Positions 7,994 to 15,747 of a stretch of 64,000 nt of DNA are shown here, one piece after another (position 1 is the first letter of the stretch; each line of letters begins with the position of its first letter). The notes under the pieces are model-generated. The model was not told the origin of the DNA. It saw nothing but the letters and a program-made list of their open reading frames with translations, and did no database searches. The stretch is from Thiodiazotropha sp040506195 (GTDB lineage Bacteria; Pseudomonadota; Gammaproteobacteria; Chromatiales; Chromatiaceae), in NCBI GenBank assembly GCA_040506195.1, contig JBEVXH010000003.1, positions 62,001 to 126,000 on the forward strand. The letters run 5' to 3'. A program made the position numbers and the translations under genes.

Positions 7994-9235
7994 TTACTGG
8001 GCCTTTCTCTCAGCCCACTTGGCCGCTTCCTCATCCCAGTCGTCGCTACGGAAGTAAGGATTCATGCGCGGACGCTCGATCATGTTGGGATCGATCTCGA
8101 GGCCGACACCTTCCAGAAAGTTGACCAGGCCGATACGCTCGATCATCTCACCGGTGCGCTCGTGCTCGAGGGCGTTTTCGGCGAAGAAGTCGAGGATCTC
8201 TGTCGCCAACTCTTCCAACCACTCGAAATCCTCATCGGTCTCCAGCTTGTGGAAAGGCACGATCACGGTACCCATCAGATCGCCGATTTTAAGGGTTCGC
8301 TTACCGCCACAGAGCAGGGTAATACCCTTATCGTCACCGGGAGAGAGCGCCTTGTTCATCACGTTGATGCAGTGCATGCAACGGACACAGGAAGGATTGT
8401 CGACCGCCAGGGTATCGTCGTCATTCAGGGACAGGGCCTTGGTCGGGCAACGGGTGATGACATTGTCGATGACGTACTTGCGGCCTTTGTCGGCGACGAA
8501 ATTCTTGACCTCGTCCTGGTCGACCTTCATATCGTCGCGCCAGGTACCGATGGTAGCCAGATCGGCGCGCTGCACGGAGTTCATGCAGTCGTTGGGACAA
8601 CCTGAAACCTTGTATTTAAACTTGTAAGGCAGCGCGGGACGGTGCATGTCATCGAGGGCGTTGTTGACCAGCATACGCATGGTACGGCCCTCATCGAAAC
8701 ATGAATTCTCACAGCGAGCGGCACCGACACAGGACATACCGGTACGGACAGCCGGACCGGCGCCGCCAAGATCGAAGCCCATCTCGTTTATCTCGTCAAA
8801 TGCGGGCTGAACATTGTCGGTGGTGCAACCCTGGAACATGATATCACCGGACTGGCCATGGAATGCGATCAGACCGGATCCGTACTTCTCCCAGATGTCA
8901 CAGAATTTGCGGATGGTGTTGGTATCATAGTGCATGCCCGGAGGCGGCATGACGCGAAGAGTGTGGAACTCGGCTGCTGCGGGGAACAATGCTTTTCCGT
9001 CGTCACCCTTGAGTTCGGTAAAGCGGGGGATGATACCGCCACCATAACCGATCACGCCAACGGTACCGCCTTTCCAGTAACCTTTGCGTGTCTCGTATGA
9101 GGTCTCGAGCTGACCCAGCAGGTCAACCATCATGTCGTTATCGTTGGCGAGACGCTTGAGGCCGGTGACAAACGAGGGCCAGGGGCCGCTCTCCAGCTGG
9201 TCAAGCATGGGGGTATCATGCATCTGTTTTGCCAT
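7994..9235 (-). CDS. dsrA: DsrA, dissimilatory sulfite reductase alpha subunit
   Basis: 413 residues from the ATG at 9235, set by the strong ribosome site GGGAGAAAGAG; an upstream in-frame extension of 36 residues is not protein-like. Siroheme/[4Fe-4S] ligands are C169, C175, C213 and C217 (CVGAARC and CPNDC). The inserted ferredoxin domain has C263, C283, C286 and C289. It is the first gene of an eleven-gene dsr run (dsrABEFHCMKLJO) reading to the window edge. The gene order and dsrEFH/dsrL content are those of sulfur oxidisers. Confidence 0.97.
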   Translation of the reverse strand: MAKQMHDTPMLDQLESGPWPSFVTGLKRLANDNDMMVDLLGQLETSYETRKGYWKGGTVGVIGYGGGIIPRFTELKGDDGKALFPAAAEFHTLRVMPPPGMHYDTNTIRKFCDIWEKYGSGLIAFHGQSGDIMFQGCTTDNVQPAFDEINEMGFDLGGAGPAVRTGMSCVGAARCENSCFDEGRTMRMLVNNALDDMHRPALPYKFKYKVSGCPNDCMNSVQRADLATIGTWRDDMKVDQDEVKNFVADKGRKYVIDNVITRCPTKALSLNDDDTLAVDNPSCVRCMHCINVMNKALSPGDDKGITLLCGGKRTLKIGDLMGTVIVPFHKLETDEDFEWLEELATEILDFFAENALEHERTGEMIERIGLVNFLEGVGLEIDPNMIERPRMNPYFRSDDWDEEAAKWAERKAQ

Positions 9236-9438
9236 CACTCTTTCTCCCAATGGTCGTTTGTTCAGGTCTCTTTGCTGAATCTTCGCCTGATGTTTAAGCT
9301 GCGCCGAACACCTTGGCATAGAAAAACGGCTACAAACCTGCAATCCAAAACCGCACTACAGGCGACTGGCCTGTTTCTACTGGTGCGAAATTTTAGGGAT
9401 GTCTAATGCAGACCAATATCCTTCCGATGGGAGGGAAA

Positions 9439-9468
9439 GGGATATTTATAGCTATCCCATTTGGGATA
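9439..9468. promoter_or_regulatory. Three GGGATA/TATCCC half-sites upstream of dsrA
   Basis: GGGATA at 9439-9444, TATCCC at 9453-9458 and GGGATA at 9463-9468 give two overlapping inverted repeats sharing the middle arm, about 205-235 bp before the dsrA start. The arrangement resembles a multi-site operator. No regulator is identified. Confidence 0.4.
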
Positions 9469-9564
9469 TATTTTCATGGATTTCGGGGTAAAAAGGGGCC
9501 CAATTAAACACATAATAATCTGTAATAACAATATGTTAAAGTCTTTAATTCATTTCTAATATTC

Positions 9565-9598
9565 AAAACACTCCCTTACTTTCATAAGGGTAGGTTTT
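9565..9598. terminator. Symmetric stem in the dsrA divergent region
   Basis: AAAAC...CCCTTA, a 6 nt loop, then TAAGGG...GTTTT: two paired blocks separated by a 3 nt internal loop. A-rich and T-rich outer arms make it readable as a weak terminator on either strand. It could insulate the two divergent units or be a protein site. Confidence 0.35.
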
Positions 9599-9740
9599 AC
9601 CGATAAACTTGGTCAGAAGAGCCTTGATAGAACATCTCACATGATGTTCAATACCAATAACTTAGTATTTTACTGCGTTTTGTTTCGGCAATCGCCAGAC
9701 CACAGGGACAAAGTCAAAAATGCTGTATTTGAGTGAATTA

Positions 9741-10671
9741 ATGATGCAACACCCAGAGGTCGACAGCTTCGATAGTCTGCTGGAGGTGGTGAAGGAACGG
9801 TCGAAGACTGAGATGTTTTTTCGGATTGATGTCAAACCACCTTTTTCCGATACCCCCGACAACTGGGAAGACCGCCTGGAAGCGACTTTCACCTGAGGTC
9901 GCGACAACGACATACAGGGTCAGTCAACAGGCCCCGGCAACAACTGAGAAGATTATTGTGAAGTACCTGGAATCTGAAGCCTTTATCGGTGACAACGAGA
10001 GTTCGGAAGATGCGATAAAATCAAGCAAGCTGCTGCAGCTCAAACTCGACGAGAAGGGTGAAGAGCTGTCTGCCCTGTCTGATGATTTCCCCAATGACAA
10101 GCGTCTTGAATTGCAGCTCGAATCCGCCTATATCCTTCTCGACCTGGACAGGCGGCAAGAGGCCGGACAGATCGGTAAAGCTGTACTGGATCAAGCACTC
10201 GACGAGGAGTTGTGGCTGAGGGCCGTTGAAGCCTGCGACATCCTCTACCAATCGGAGCAGACGGAGTCGATCAGGGCGCTGGCCCACGGAATCTGGCTAG
10301 GTGTGACATTCCCCATCGACCCCGAGCTAAGCGTGGCCATGCTGCAACACCTCATCGATGAGACACCCGACAAATCAGACGGAGCGGCAGTGGCTGCAGT
10401 GACCGCCTGCTACCTGGTCGATATCCGTGCCCAGGGGCAGGAGCGTGAGGATCTCATTTTCTTTACCAACCAGTTGCTTGGCCAGGTCGCCAGACGCCAC
10501 AGTCAAGTGGAAGAGCAGGAGATCTTCGATTTCTGGATAGAGCGCATGGAATTGAACGATCCGGGCAAGTTTCTACCCAGGTTGGCCAAGGTACTCGAAG
10601 TCATCGTTGATGGAGACTGGTGGTTCGACAGGGATGCTCTGCGGGCGAAAATCCCAGCCGACGAGGTTTGA
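9741..10671 (+). pseudogene. Unknown conserved-looking gene, interrupted by a frameshift near 9890
   Basis: The first 51 codons (9741-9896, starting MMQHPEVDSF) read as a normal protein and stop at TGA. From about 9880 the +1 frame continues as SPEVATTTYRVS and stays open to 10671. The two parts have complementary protein-like composition, whereas the upstream part of the second frame (HLFPIPPTTGKTAWKRL) does not, so one reading frame was probably split by a small indel, a sequencing error or programmed +1 shifting. The second part is helical and acidic (about 260 residues) with no motif recognised. Its stop is 4 nt before the Cas6-like gene, implying co-translation. Confidence 0.6.
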
Positions 10672-10675
10672 TTAA

Positions 10676-11344
10676 ATGAACGCGACCTTCTGGCAGGAAG
10701 AACAGGATGAAAAGCAGTTTGTGGTACCGGATAATGTGGTCGATCTGATATTCAGGATCAAATGCCCCTCTCTGCCCGTCGACCATGCCTGGTCCCTCTC
10801 CGATGCGATACATAGAGAACTGCCCTGGTTTCCCCTGGAGCCGCAAGCCGGTCTCCACCTGATCTACGGCGCCGACTCAGGCAATGGCTGGGTAAGACCC
10901 AGCGACGGTGGCGAAACCCTCTATCTCTCTCGTCGCACACCTCTGATCCTGAGACTGCCAAAAGAGAGGCTCGACGAAGCCGCCGAACTCAGCGGTAAAA
11001 CCCTGGACATCGATGGATTTGCAATGGAGATAGGCAAGTCGCACACCCGGTTTCTCGCTATGACCACAACGCTTTACTGCCGTTACCTGGCCTGTGAGAC
11101 CGGTCAGAGCGAGGATGAGTTTGTTCAGTCTGCGGTCGAGTCTTTGCAGTCTCTCAACCTGCGTTTTAAAAAGGTGCTGTGCGGTAAAGGCACCCTGTTC
11201 ACCACCCCGCAGGCGCCACTCCTTACCCGCAGCCTGATGGTCGCCGGATTATCCCTGGACGATGCGGTCACACTGCAGGAGTACGGTCTCGGCCCTCATC
11301 GAATTCGTGGCTTTGGCTTGTTTGTACCACACAAGACTGTATAA
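10676..11344 (+). CDS. Solitary Cas6-like protein (Cmx6/MYXAN-type RAMP)
   Basis: 222 residues. The RAMP pattern is visible: hydrophobic first strand VVDLIFRIKCPSLP (21-34), DHAWSLSDAIHRELP (36-50) where Cas6 proteins start their first helix, SRRTPLILRLP (85-95), a Gly-containing LSGKTLDIDGFAMEIG (105-120), and the C-terminal glycine-rich loop YGLGPHRIRGFGLFVPHK (203-220), the Cas6 hallmark. His37 or His46 could be catalytic. In CRISPR systems Cas6 cuts precursor crRNA, but no array, no other cas gene and no transposase is seen in the window. Neighbours are a frameshifted unknown gene (4 nt upstream) and a DsrC paralogue (82 nt downstream). The family call is from motif recognition only; its substrate is unknown. 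Confidence 0.7.
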   Translation: MNATFWQEEQDEKQFVVPDNVVDLIFRIKCPSLPVDHAWSLSDAIHRELPWFPLEPQAGLHLIYGADSGNGWVRPSDGGETLYLSRRTPLILRLPKERLDEAAELSGKTLDIDGFAMEIGKSHTRFLAMTTTLYCRYLACETGQSEDEFVQSAVESLQSLNLRFKKVLCGKGTLFTTPQAPLLTRSLMVAGLSLDDAVTLQEYGLGPHRIRGFGLFVPHKTV

Positions 11345-11426
11345 GATACCGCGCCTATAACCGAATAAATTCCGAAATAGACGGGGAAATGCCCCCGCCG
11401 TTGTATCTGTTTGTAAGGAGAGATCA

Positions 11427-11771
11427 ATGTCTTATGAAGTAAACGGTAAAACCATTGAGGCCGACGCCAACGGCTACCTGGTCGATCACACCGAATGGAG
11501 CGAGGATGTGGCCAAGGCCATCGCTGAGAGCGAAGGCATCAATCTGAGCGAAAAGGCTTGGGAAATCATTAACTTTCTGCGCGACGAATATTTCAACAAC
11601 AATGGCAACCAGCCCAACGAACGCAATATGGTCAAACACTTCAAGGGTGTGTGGACCGACGAGGGCAAAGTGGATGCAAAATCCCTCTACATTCACTTCC
11701 CCAAGGGACCGGCGAAACAGGCAAGCAAAATCGCCGGCCTGCCCGAGACCAAGCGCAAGGGTGGTTACTGA
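11427..11771 (+). CDS. DsrC/TusE-family paralogue lacking both redox cysteines (RspA-like)
   Basis: 114 residues that follow DsrC along the whole length (WEIINFLRDEYF, LYIHFPKGPAKQASKIAGLP). The first arm cysteine is replaced by Ser (KQAS), the arm ends TKRKGGY, and no cysteine occurs anywhere in the protein. It therefore cannot carry a persulfide. Cysteine-less DsrC homologues have been grouped as regulatory sulfur-related (RspA) proteins. It has a strong ribosome site (AAGGAGAGATCA) and is the last gene of the plus-strand cluster; a GC-rich hairpin follows at 11821-11851. Confidence 0.88.
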   Translation: MSYEVNGKTIEADANGYLVDHTEWSEDVAKAIAESEGINLSEKAWEIINFLRDEYFNNNGNQPNERNMVKHFKGVWTDEGKVDAKSLYIHFPKGPAKQASKIAGLPETKRKGGY

Positions 11772-11820
11772 TTGATTATGATGCGAAACGACTGACGTCG
11801 TTGCTTTCCAAACAAGGCAG

Positions 11821-11851
11821 CCGTACCCTGGGTTGATTCTGCAGGGTACGG
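11821..11851 (+). terminator. Hairpin downstream of the DsrC paralogue
   Basis: CCGTACCCT and AGGGTACGG pair perfectly over 9 bp around a 13 nt loop, 49 nt after the stop. The following bases (TCATGTCATT) are not a true T-run, so termination would be weak or Rho-assisted. Confidence 0.5.
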
Positions 11852-12311
11852 TCATGTCATTCCGATCGACTTTCCCATATCCGCCATCGGGTCCGCTTAT
11901 AGTTGCTCATCCTCAACCATACGGTGCAGCATGAATCCGAGCTTTGCCAGCCCATCCGCATATAACCCACTGCAGATGCACCCGGTTAACGATTATCATT
12001 GCATGCACTTCGATGTTTGGATAAACCCACAGCTCGAGATCGTCACCTCCACTCGATTTCCATGAAGACAAACCTTTTAAACAATACAGAGATATCTGTA
12101 TCACTCGGTATGGTGGAGAGACAGATCGCATCTCAAGGGTGATCAATCAGTATCTATTATTGAGACAAATCTTTCGGTTGGGATGACAGGCAACCGCCGC
12201 CCTCTCCGTTCTGACAGTGCAATTACAAATTGTTATATATCTGTGACGATAGCTAGACATCTTCGTTTTACGCTCAATACATCTATTTAGAACAGTCCCC
12301 TGGAGTGGGTC
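11852..12311. other. Intergenic stretch before the sigma factor gene
   Basis: 460 bp with no ORF that looks coding on either strand. It probably carries the promoter of the sigma factor gene. A run with imperfect dyads around 12090-12130 was noticed but nothing definable. Confidence 0.4.
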
Positions 12312-12896
12312 ATGTCAAGCGTAAACGAAAAGCACCCAAAATTTGATAATCAGAGAAATCAAGAACTAAAAGAACTTCTGACTGCTTGTGCATTGAATGA
12401 TCGGTGTGCGTTCGCCCGTTTATATCAACTCACGTCGGCAAAACTGTACGGTGTTGTACTGCATATCCTGAACAGAGAGGCAACTGCGCAAGAGTGCCTG
12501 CAGGATGCTTACATCAAGATCTGGAACAAGGCGGAAAGCTATCGGACCCATCTGGCGGCACCGATGACCTGGATGACGACAATTGCTCGCAACCAGGCGC
12601 TTGATCATCTACGGCGACGTCGGCATGAGGTGATGGAGTCTGATGGCTATAGCTTTATAGAACAGTTAGACACAGCCCCAATGCCGTTGGAATATTGTTC
12701 ACATAGCGAAGAGAAATCCCAACTTACGGCCTGTTTGGCTCAACTGAATGAAAACCAGCGACAGATGATCAGCCTGGCCTATTTCAGAGGCCTCACGCAC
12801 AGTGAACTAGCCAGCCAAACCAACACACCGATAGGAACTGTCAAGACACAGATTCGCAGAGGCCTGGAGCAACTGAGGGGGTGTCTGGAAGCATGA
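12312..12896 (+). CDS. ECF-type RNA polymerase sigma factor
   Basis: 194 residues. Region 2 spans about residues 35-100 (FARLYQLTSAKLYGVV, AQECLQDAYIKIWNKAESYR, MTWMTTIARNQALDHLRRRR). Region 4 spans about 138-190 (LNENQRQMISLAYFRGLTHSELASQTNTPIGTVKTQIRRGLEQLRG), including the recognition helix. The partner anti-sigma gene that often overlaps such genes is absent: after the stop only a 23-codon ORF overlaps by ATGA, and then a convergent gene begins. The signal and target promoters cannot be told from the sequence. Confidence 0.9.
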   Translation: MSSVNEKHPKFDNQRNQELKELLTACALNDRCAFARLYQLTSAKLYGVVLHILNREATAQECLQDAYIKIWNKAESYRTHLAAPMTWMTTIARNQALDHLRRRRHEVMESDGYSFIEQLDTAPMPLEYCSHSEEKSQLTACLAQLNENQRQMISLAYFRGLTHSELASQTNTPIGTVKTQIRRGLEQLRGCLEA

Positions 12897-12927
12897 CATC
12901 GGGAGTGAACACTTCATCTGGCAGCAA

Positions 12928-13602
12928 CTATACATCCCCCCACATCCGCAACAGATTTGCGTAGGACTTGTCTACCAAACCGGCGCTTTCTGTGTCCGGC
13001 GCCGTTGCCAATAGATGTTCCCTGGCTTGATCCAGTTCATACAACAGCTCACGTTGCGCCGGATCCCGCACGTAACTTTGAATCCAAGCCAGCGCCACCA
13101 GGCGTTCTCCCTTGGTCACCTCAGCGACATGGTGCAGACTCGATGAGGGATAGATAACCGCACTGCCCGCAGGTAACTTTACCCGTTTCTCGCCAAATGT
13201 TGTGCGCACGACCAACTCCCCACCCTCATAGGTCTCGGGTTCGCGCAGGAAGATTGTCATCGAGACATCGCTGCGAAAGCGTTGTCCACTGAGCCCCATC
13301 AACGGGTCATCCACATGATCGCCATAGGTCATGCCCGGTTGGTAGCGGGCGAAAACCGGATCTGCCATGCGGTATGGCAGAACCGCAGAGCGAAAAGCGG
13401 CATCATTCGCCATGGCACTGGTGAGTATTCGGATCAGCAGCTCCATCTGCCTTGGCTCACCCTTCAATTCCTGATTGTTTTTCACCCGCTGTGCCGCTTT
13501 GCCCGCAGTCAACTTGCCATCGACGAATTCCGCCTGCGACAATATTTGATCGATCTTGTCCAACTGCGCCTGCTGTAGAAGATCATCGATTTGCACCAGC
13601 AT
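12928..13602 (-). CDS. PiuC/YbiX-type Fe(II)/2-oxoglutarate dioxygenase (PKHD-type hydroxylase)
   Basis: 224 residues from the ATG at 13602, preceded by AAGGAG. The family's N-terminus (MLVQIDDLL...DKIDQIL) is followed by ARYQPGMTYGDHVDDPLMG, holding the HxD iron pair (His and Asp of GDHVDD). The second histidine is in SLHHVAEVTKGERLVALAW, where the Arg is the usual 2-oxoglutarate contact. Such proteins are often found with siderophore or heme uptake genes; here the next gene upstream is a pseudo-receiver protein only 10 nt away. Substrate unknown. Confidence 0.9.
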   Translation of the reverse strand: MLVQIDDLLQQAQLDKIDQILSQAEFVDGKLTAGKAAQRVKNNQELKGEPRQMELLIRILTSAMANDAAFRSAVLPYRMADPVFARYQPGMTYGDHVDDPLMGLSGQRFRSDVSMTIFLREPETYEGGELVVRTTFGEKRVKLPAGSAVIYPSSSLHHVAEVTKGERLVALAWIQSYVRDPAQRELLYELDQAREHLLATAPDTESAGLVDKSYANLLRMWGDV

Positions 13603-13612
13603 TCGTTTCTCC

Positions 13613-13987
13613 TTACAGATTATCCAACACGGCCTGCATGCCTGACTCATTGAGGGGGAAGGTTAAAACAGCATGCACAGGATAGCGTTGTTTCACTTTC
13701 TCTAAATTAGCCAGGTATTTTTTATCCAGCAACACAATCACCTTCGCATTCGCCTGATAACGCTGAAGCGTGGCGAGCAGAGATTCAAGATTACTGAGTC
13801 GATCGCGAAATTGAGGATCGGCATAAAACTCCGCCACAACAACGCTGGGTCTGCGCCGTTTCAGCCATGCCTGCGCCTTGCGAACCGAATTGACCATCTC
13901 CACTCGATAGCCACAGCGCTGATAGAGAGGCACCAAGTTGGGATATCCTCCAAGCTCGACCAATGCGAGTAATTCCCGATCATCCAT
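13613..13987 (-). CDS. Receiver-like (pseudo-response-regulator) protein
   Basis: 124 residues with a receiver-like alternation of strands and helices (YRVEMVNSVRKAQAWLKRRRPSVVVAEFYADP, then AKVIVLLDKKYLANLEKV, then VHAVLTFPL). The position of the phospho-acceptor after VVVAEF is Tyr rather than Asp, so phosphorylation is unlikely. It is 10 nt upstream of the PiuC-type gene and probably co-transcribed with it. Function unknown. Confidence 0.55.
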   Translation of the reverse strand: MDDRELLALVELGGYPNLVPLYQRCGYRVEMVNSVRKAQAWLKRRRPSVVVAEFYADPQFRDRLSNLESLLATLQRYQANAKVIVLLDKKYLANLEKVKQRYPVHAVLTFPLNESGMQAVLDNL

Positions 13988-14097
13988 ATGCTTGATTTTA
14001 CCTCTCAGGAGCCTGATTATAGTTTCTGAAGCCCTGATCGAGGCAGAGGCTTCTCAACGGAATCACCAAGCAGTTTTTTTTATTTTTTTACAGGGCC

Positions 14098-14427
14098 ATG
14101 CAACTTAATCTGATTATCGATGACTGGTCAATGGACCTGAAGATCCCCGATGGTTATCTTGAAACCATGCACACCTCCTTCGACAACATGGATAAAGACA
14201 TGGACAGGGGTTGGCAAATAGGCCAAAGATGGGTAAAAAACCCTAACCCGATTCAACGCTGCCAACTGGTCGCCAGCAAGTTGCTGACAGCCCTGGAAAG
14301 CGATAATGAACAACTCGCTTTGATGATGGGCGGCTATATCCTGTCCCGAATGCCAAATGTCAAACAGGTGATCATCGACAATACCGGTGTTCCGGAAGAG
14401 ACAAGTTTCAACACCCATGCGCCATAA
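14098..14427 (+). CDS. Uncharacterised 109-residue protein
   Basis: Soluble, without signal or membrane segment, rich in Asp/Met (DDWSMDLKIPDGYLETMH, DNMDKDMDRGWQ). The ATG follows AGGG and a T-rich tract. No family is recognised. It converges on the downstream minus-strand gene, with only 16 bp between their stops. Confidence 0.6.
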   Translation: MQLNLIIDDWSMDLKIPDGYLETMHTSFDNMDKDMDRGWQIGQRWVKNPNPIQRCQLVASKLLTALESDNEQLALMMGGYILSRMPNVKQVIIDNTGVPEETSFNTHAP

Positions 14428-14443
14428 ACAGGCTGCCGGTCAA

Positions 14444-15487
14444 CTACAGCTTGTTACCCTCCAGCAAGGACTTGATGTCGACCCGGGCCTGATCCGGTTG
14501 CTCACGGTGGATCTTCAGCACTTCCCCAGCTAATACCGACCAGTGTTCCCTGCCCTCCTGAATTGACACTTTCAGGGGCCGCCAATCACCCTCTGTATGC
14601 CATTTCTCGTAGGCGGTGATGAGACTGGGAAAGAGGGTTTTGCGCATACCGCTAAGCCCACCGACAAAGAAATGGACTGAGGCGCGATCTTCCTGTTCTA
14701 TGAGGCGAGGCAGTGTAACCTGACAGTCTGCCCAATGATCGCGTACCGCACGCACCATCAATTCAGCCGGTGAATGCCCAAGCGCCGTCAGTAGCTGATC
14801 CCATTCCTCGCCCAGCAGCTTCCCCGCATGATATTCACCCTGCTCATGCAGTAGAACCACATCCAACTCCTGTTCCACCATCTGATCCAGGGCATGCTCA
14901 AGATCATTCTCGAAATCGTAATAGGCAAATGCCCGGCCCATGGCATTGTCCGGGCGGTGCCATCGCCAGTTTTCCAGCTTCTCCCATAGCAGGCGCCGGA
15001 ACGACTCTTGACGGATGAAGATTCGATCGCCTTGACACATTGCAGCGGGGGCCATCAGATCACGTGCCAGTTCACGCCCGGCAACCCATACAGAGGCTCC
15101 ACCAGGCTCTTCCCTGCGTTCCAGATGACCGAGGAAAAAGAGGGGTTTGTTTCTGGAACCATAGCCCCCGCTATAAACCAGGCCAAAGGGATCGAGCAGT
15201 TCATTGATCCTATCCACATCAAAGGGATCGAATAACCTGCCTGCAAACGGCAGCGGCGTGAAATCGTCATCGTTGAGGGAATCCCAAAGCTGCTCCCGCC
15301 TTGTCAGCCACTCGCCTACCGATTCGTTGGCCAACGATGCTCCGTAACCGAGTCCATTCTCCCAGCGGTAGTATTCACGCATTTTCAGCAGGTAGGTACA
15401 GAGACCATAGTCGGCGCCATGACGTGCATCCGAGATATGACAATTCCGTTGAACGGCGCAACAGAATTGGCGTAACGAGCCCTTCAT
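14444..15487 (-). CDS. Sfum_1244-type conserved protein of unknown function
   Basis: 347 residues from the ATG at 15487 (MKGSLRQFCCAVQRNCHISDARHG); an upstream 11-codon extension is possible but less likely. The N-terminal signature QRNCHISDARHGADYGLCTYLLKMREYYRWE is characteristic of a conserved bacterial family named after Sfum_1244. Several cysteines and histidines near the N-terminus could bind metal. No signal peptide and no known catalytic motif. Function unknown. Confidence 0.75.
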   Translation of the reverse strand: MKGSLRQFCCAVQRNCHISDARHGADYGLCTYLLKMREYYRWENGLGYGASLANESVGEWLTRREQLWDSLNDDDFTPLPFAGRLFDPFDVDRINELLDPFGLVYSGGYGSRNKPLFFLGHLERREEPGGASVWVAGRELARDLMAPAAMCQGDRIFIRQESFRRLLWEKLENWRWHRPDNAMGRAFAYYDFENDLEHALDQMVEQELDVVLLHEQGEYHAGKLLGEEWDQLLTALGHSPAELMVRAVRDHWADCQVTLPRLIEQEDRASVHFFVGGLSGMRKTLFPSLITAYEKWHTEGDWRPLKVSIQEGREHWSVLAGEVLKIHREQPDQARVDIKSLLEGNKL

Positions 15488-15747
15488 TGGTGTGCCTTGC
15501 GGTAAAGATATTGAGGACAAACACTAACGGTGAATCTCATATTCCTGCATCCTCACCCATGTGCAACAGAGTCGTGTATATGGCTGTCATTGATTCGTTG
15601 ATTCTGAAGAGTCTGACTCTCAATAGCAATCCTATCCCGACAGAAGCCTTTTACCACCCCTATTCTTCAGGGTATTCAATGAGCGGGTAATATGCGAAGA
15701 AAAACAGGTCGTTTCAATTCACCCGAAACGGCCGGCAACAGATCCGA

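Larger units (their letters stand above)
9236..9740. promoter_or_regulatory. Divergent control region between dsrA and the Cas6-like cluster
   Basis: 505 bp without a convincing gene, AT-rich relative to its neighbours. It must hold the dsr promoter on the minus strand and probably that of the 9741-11771 cluster on the plus strand. Visible structure: three GGGATA/TATCCC half-sites at 9439-9468 and a hairpin at 9565-9598. No -35/-10 pair is clear enough to place. Confidence 0.5.

Noticed and set aside
10676..11344. CRISPR array expected with a Cas6-like gene
   Set aside because: No set of regularly spaced direct repeats was seen anywhere in the window; the inverted-repeat elements are not CRISPR-like.
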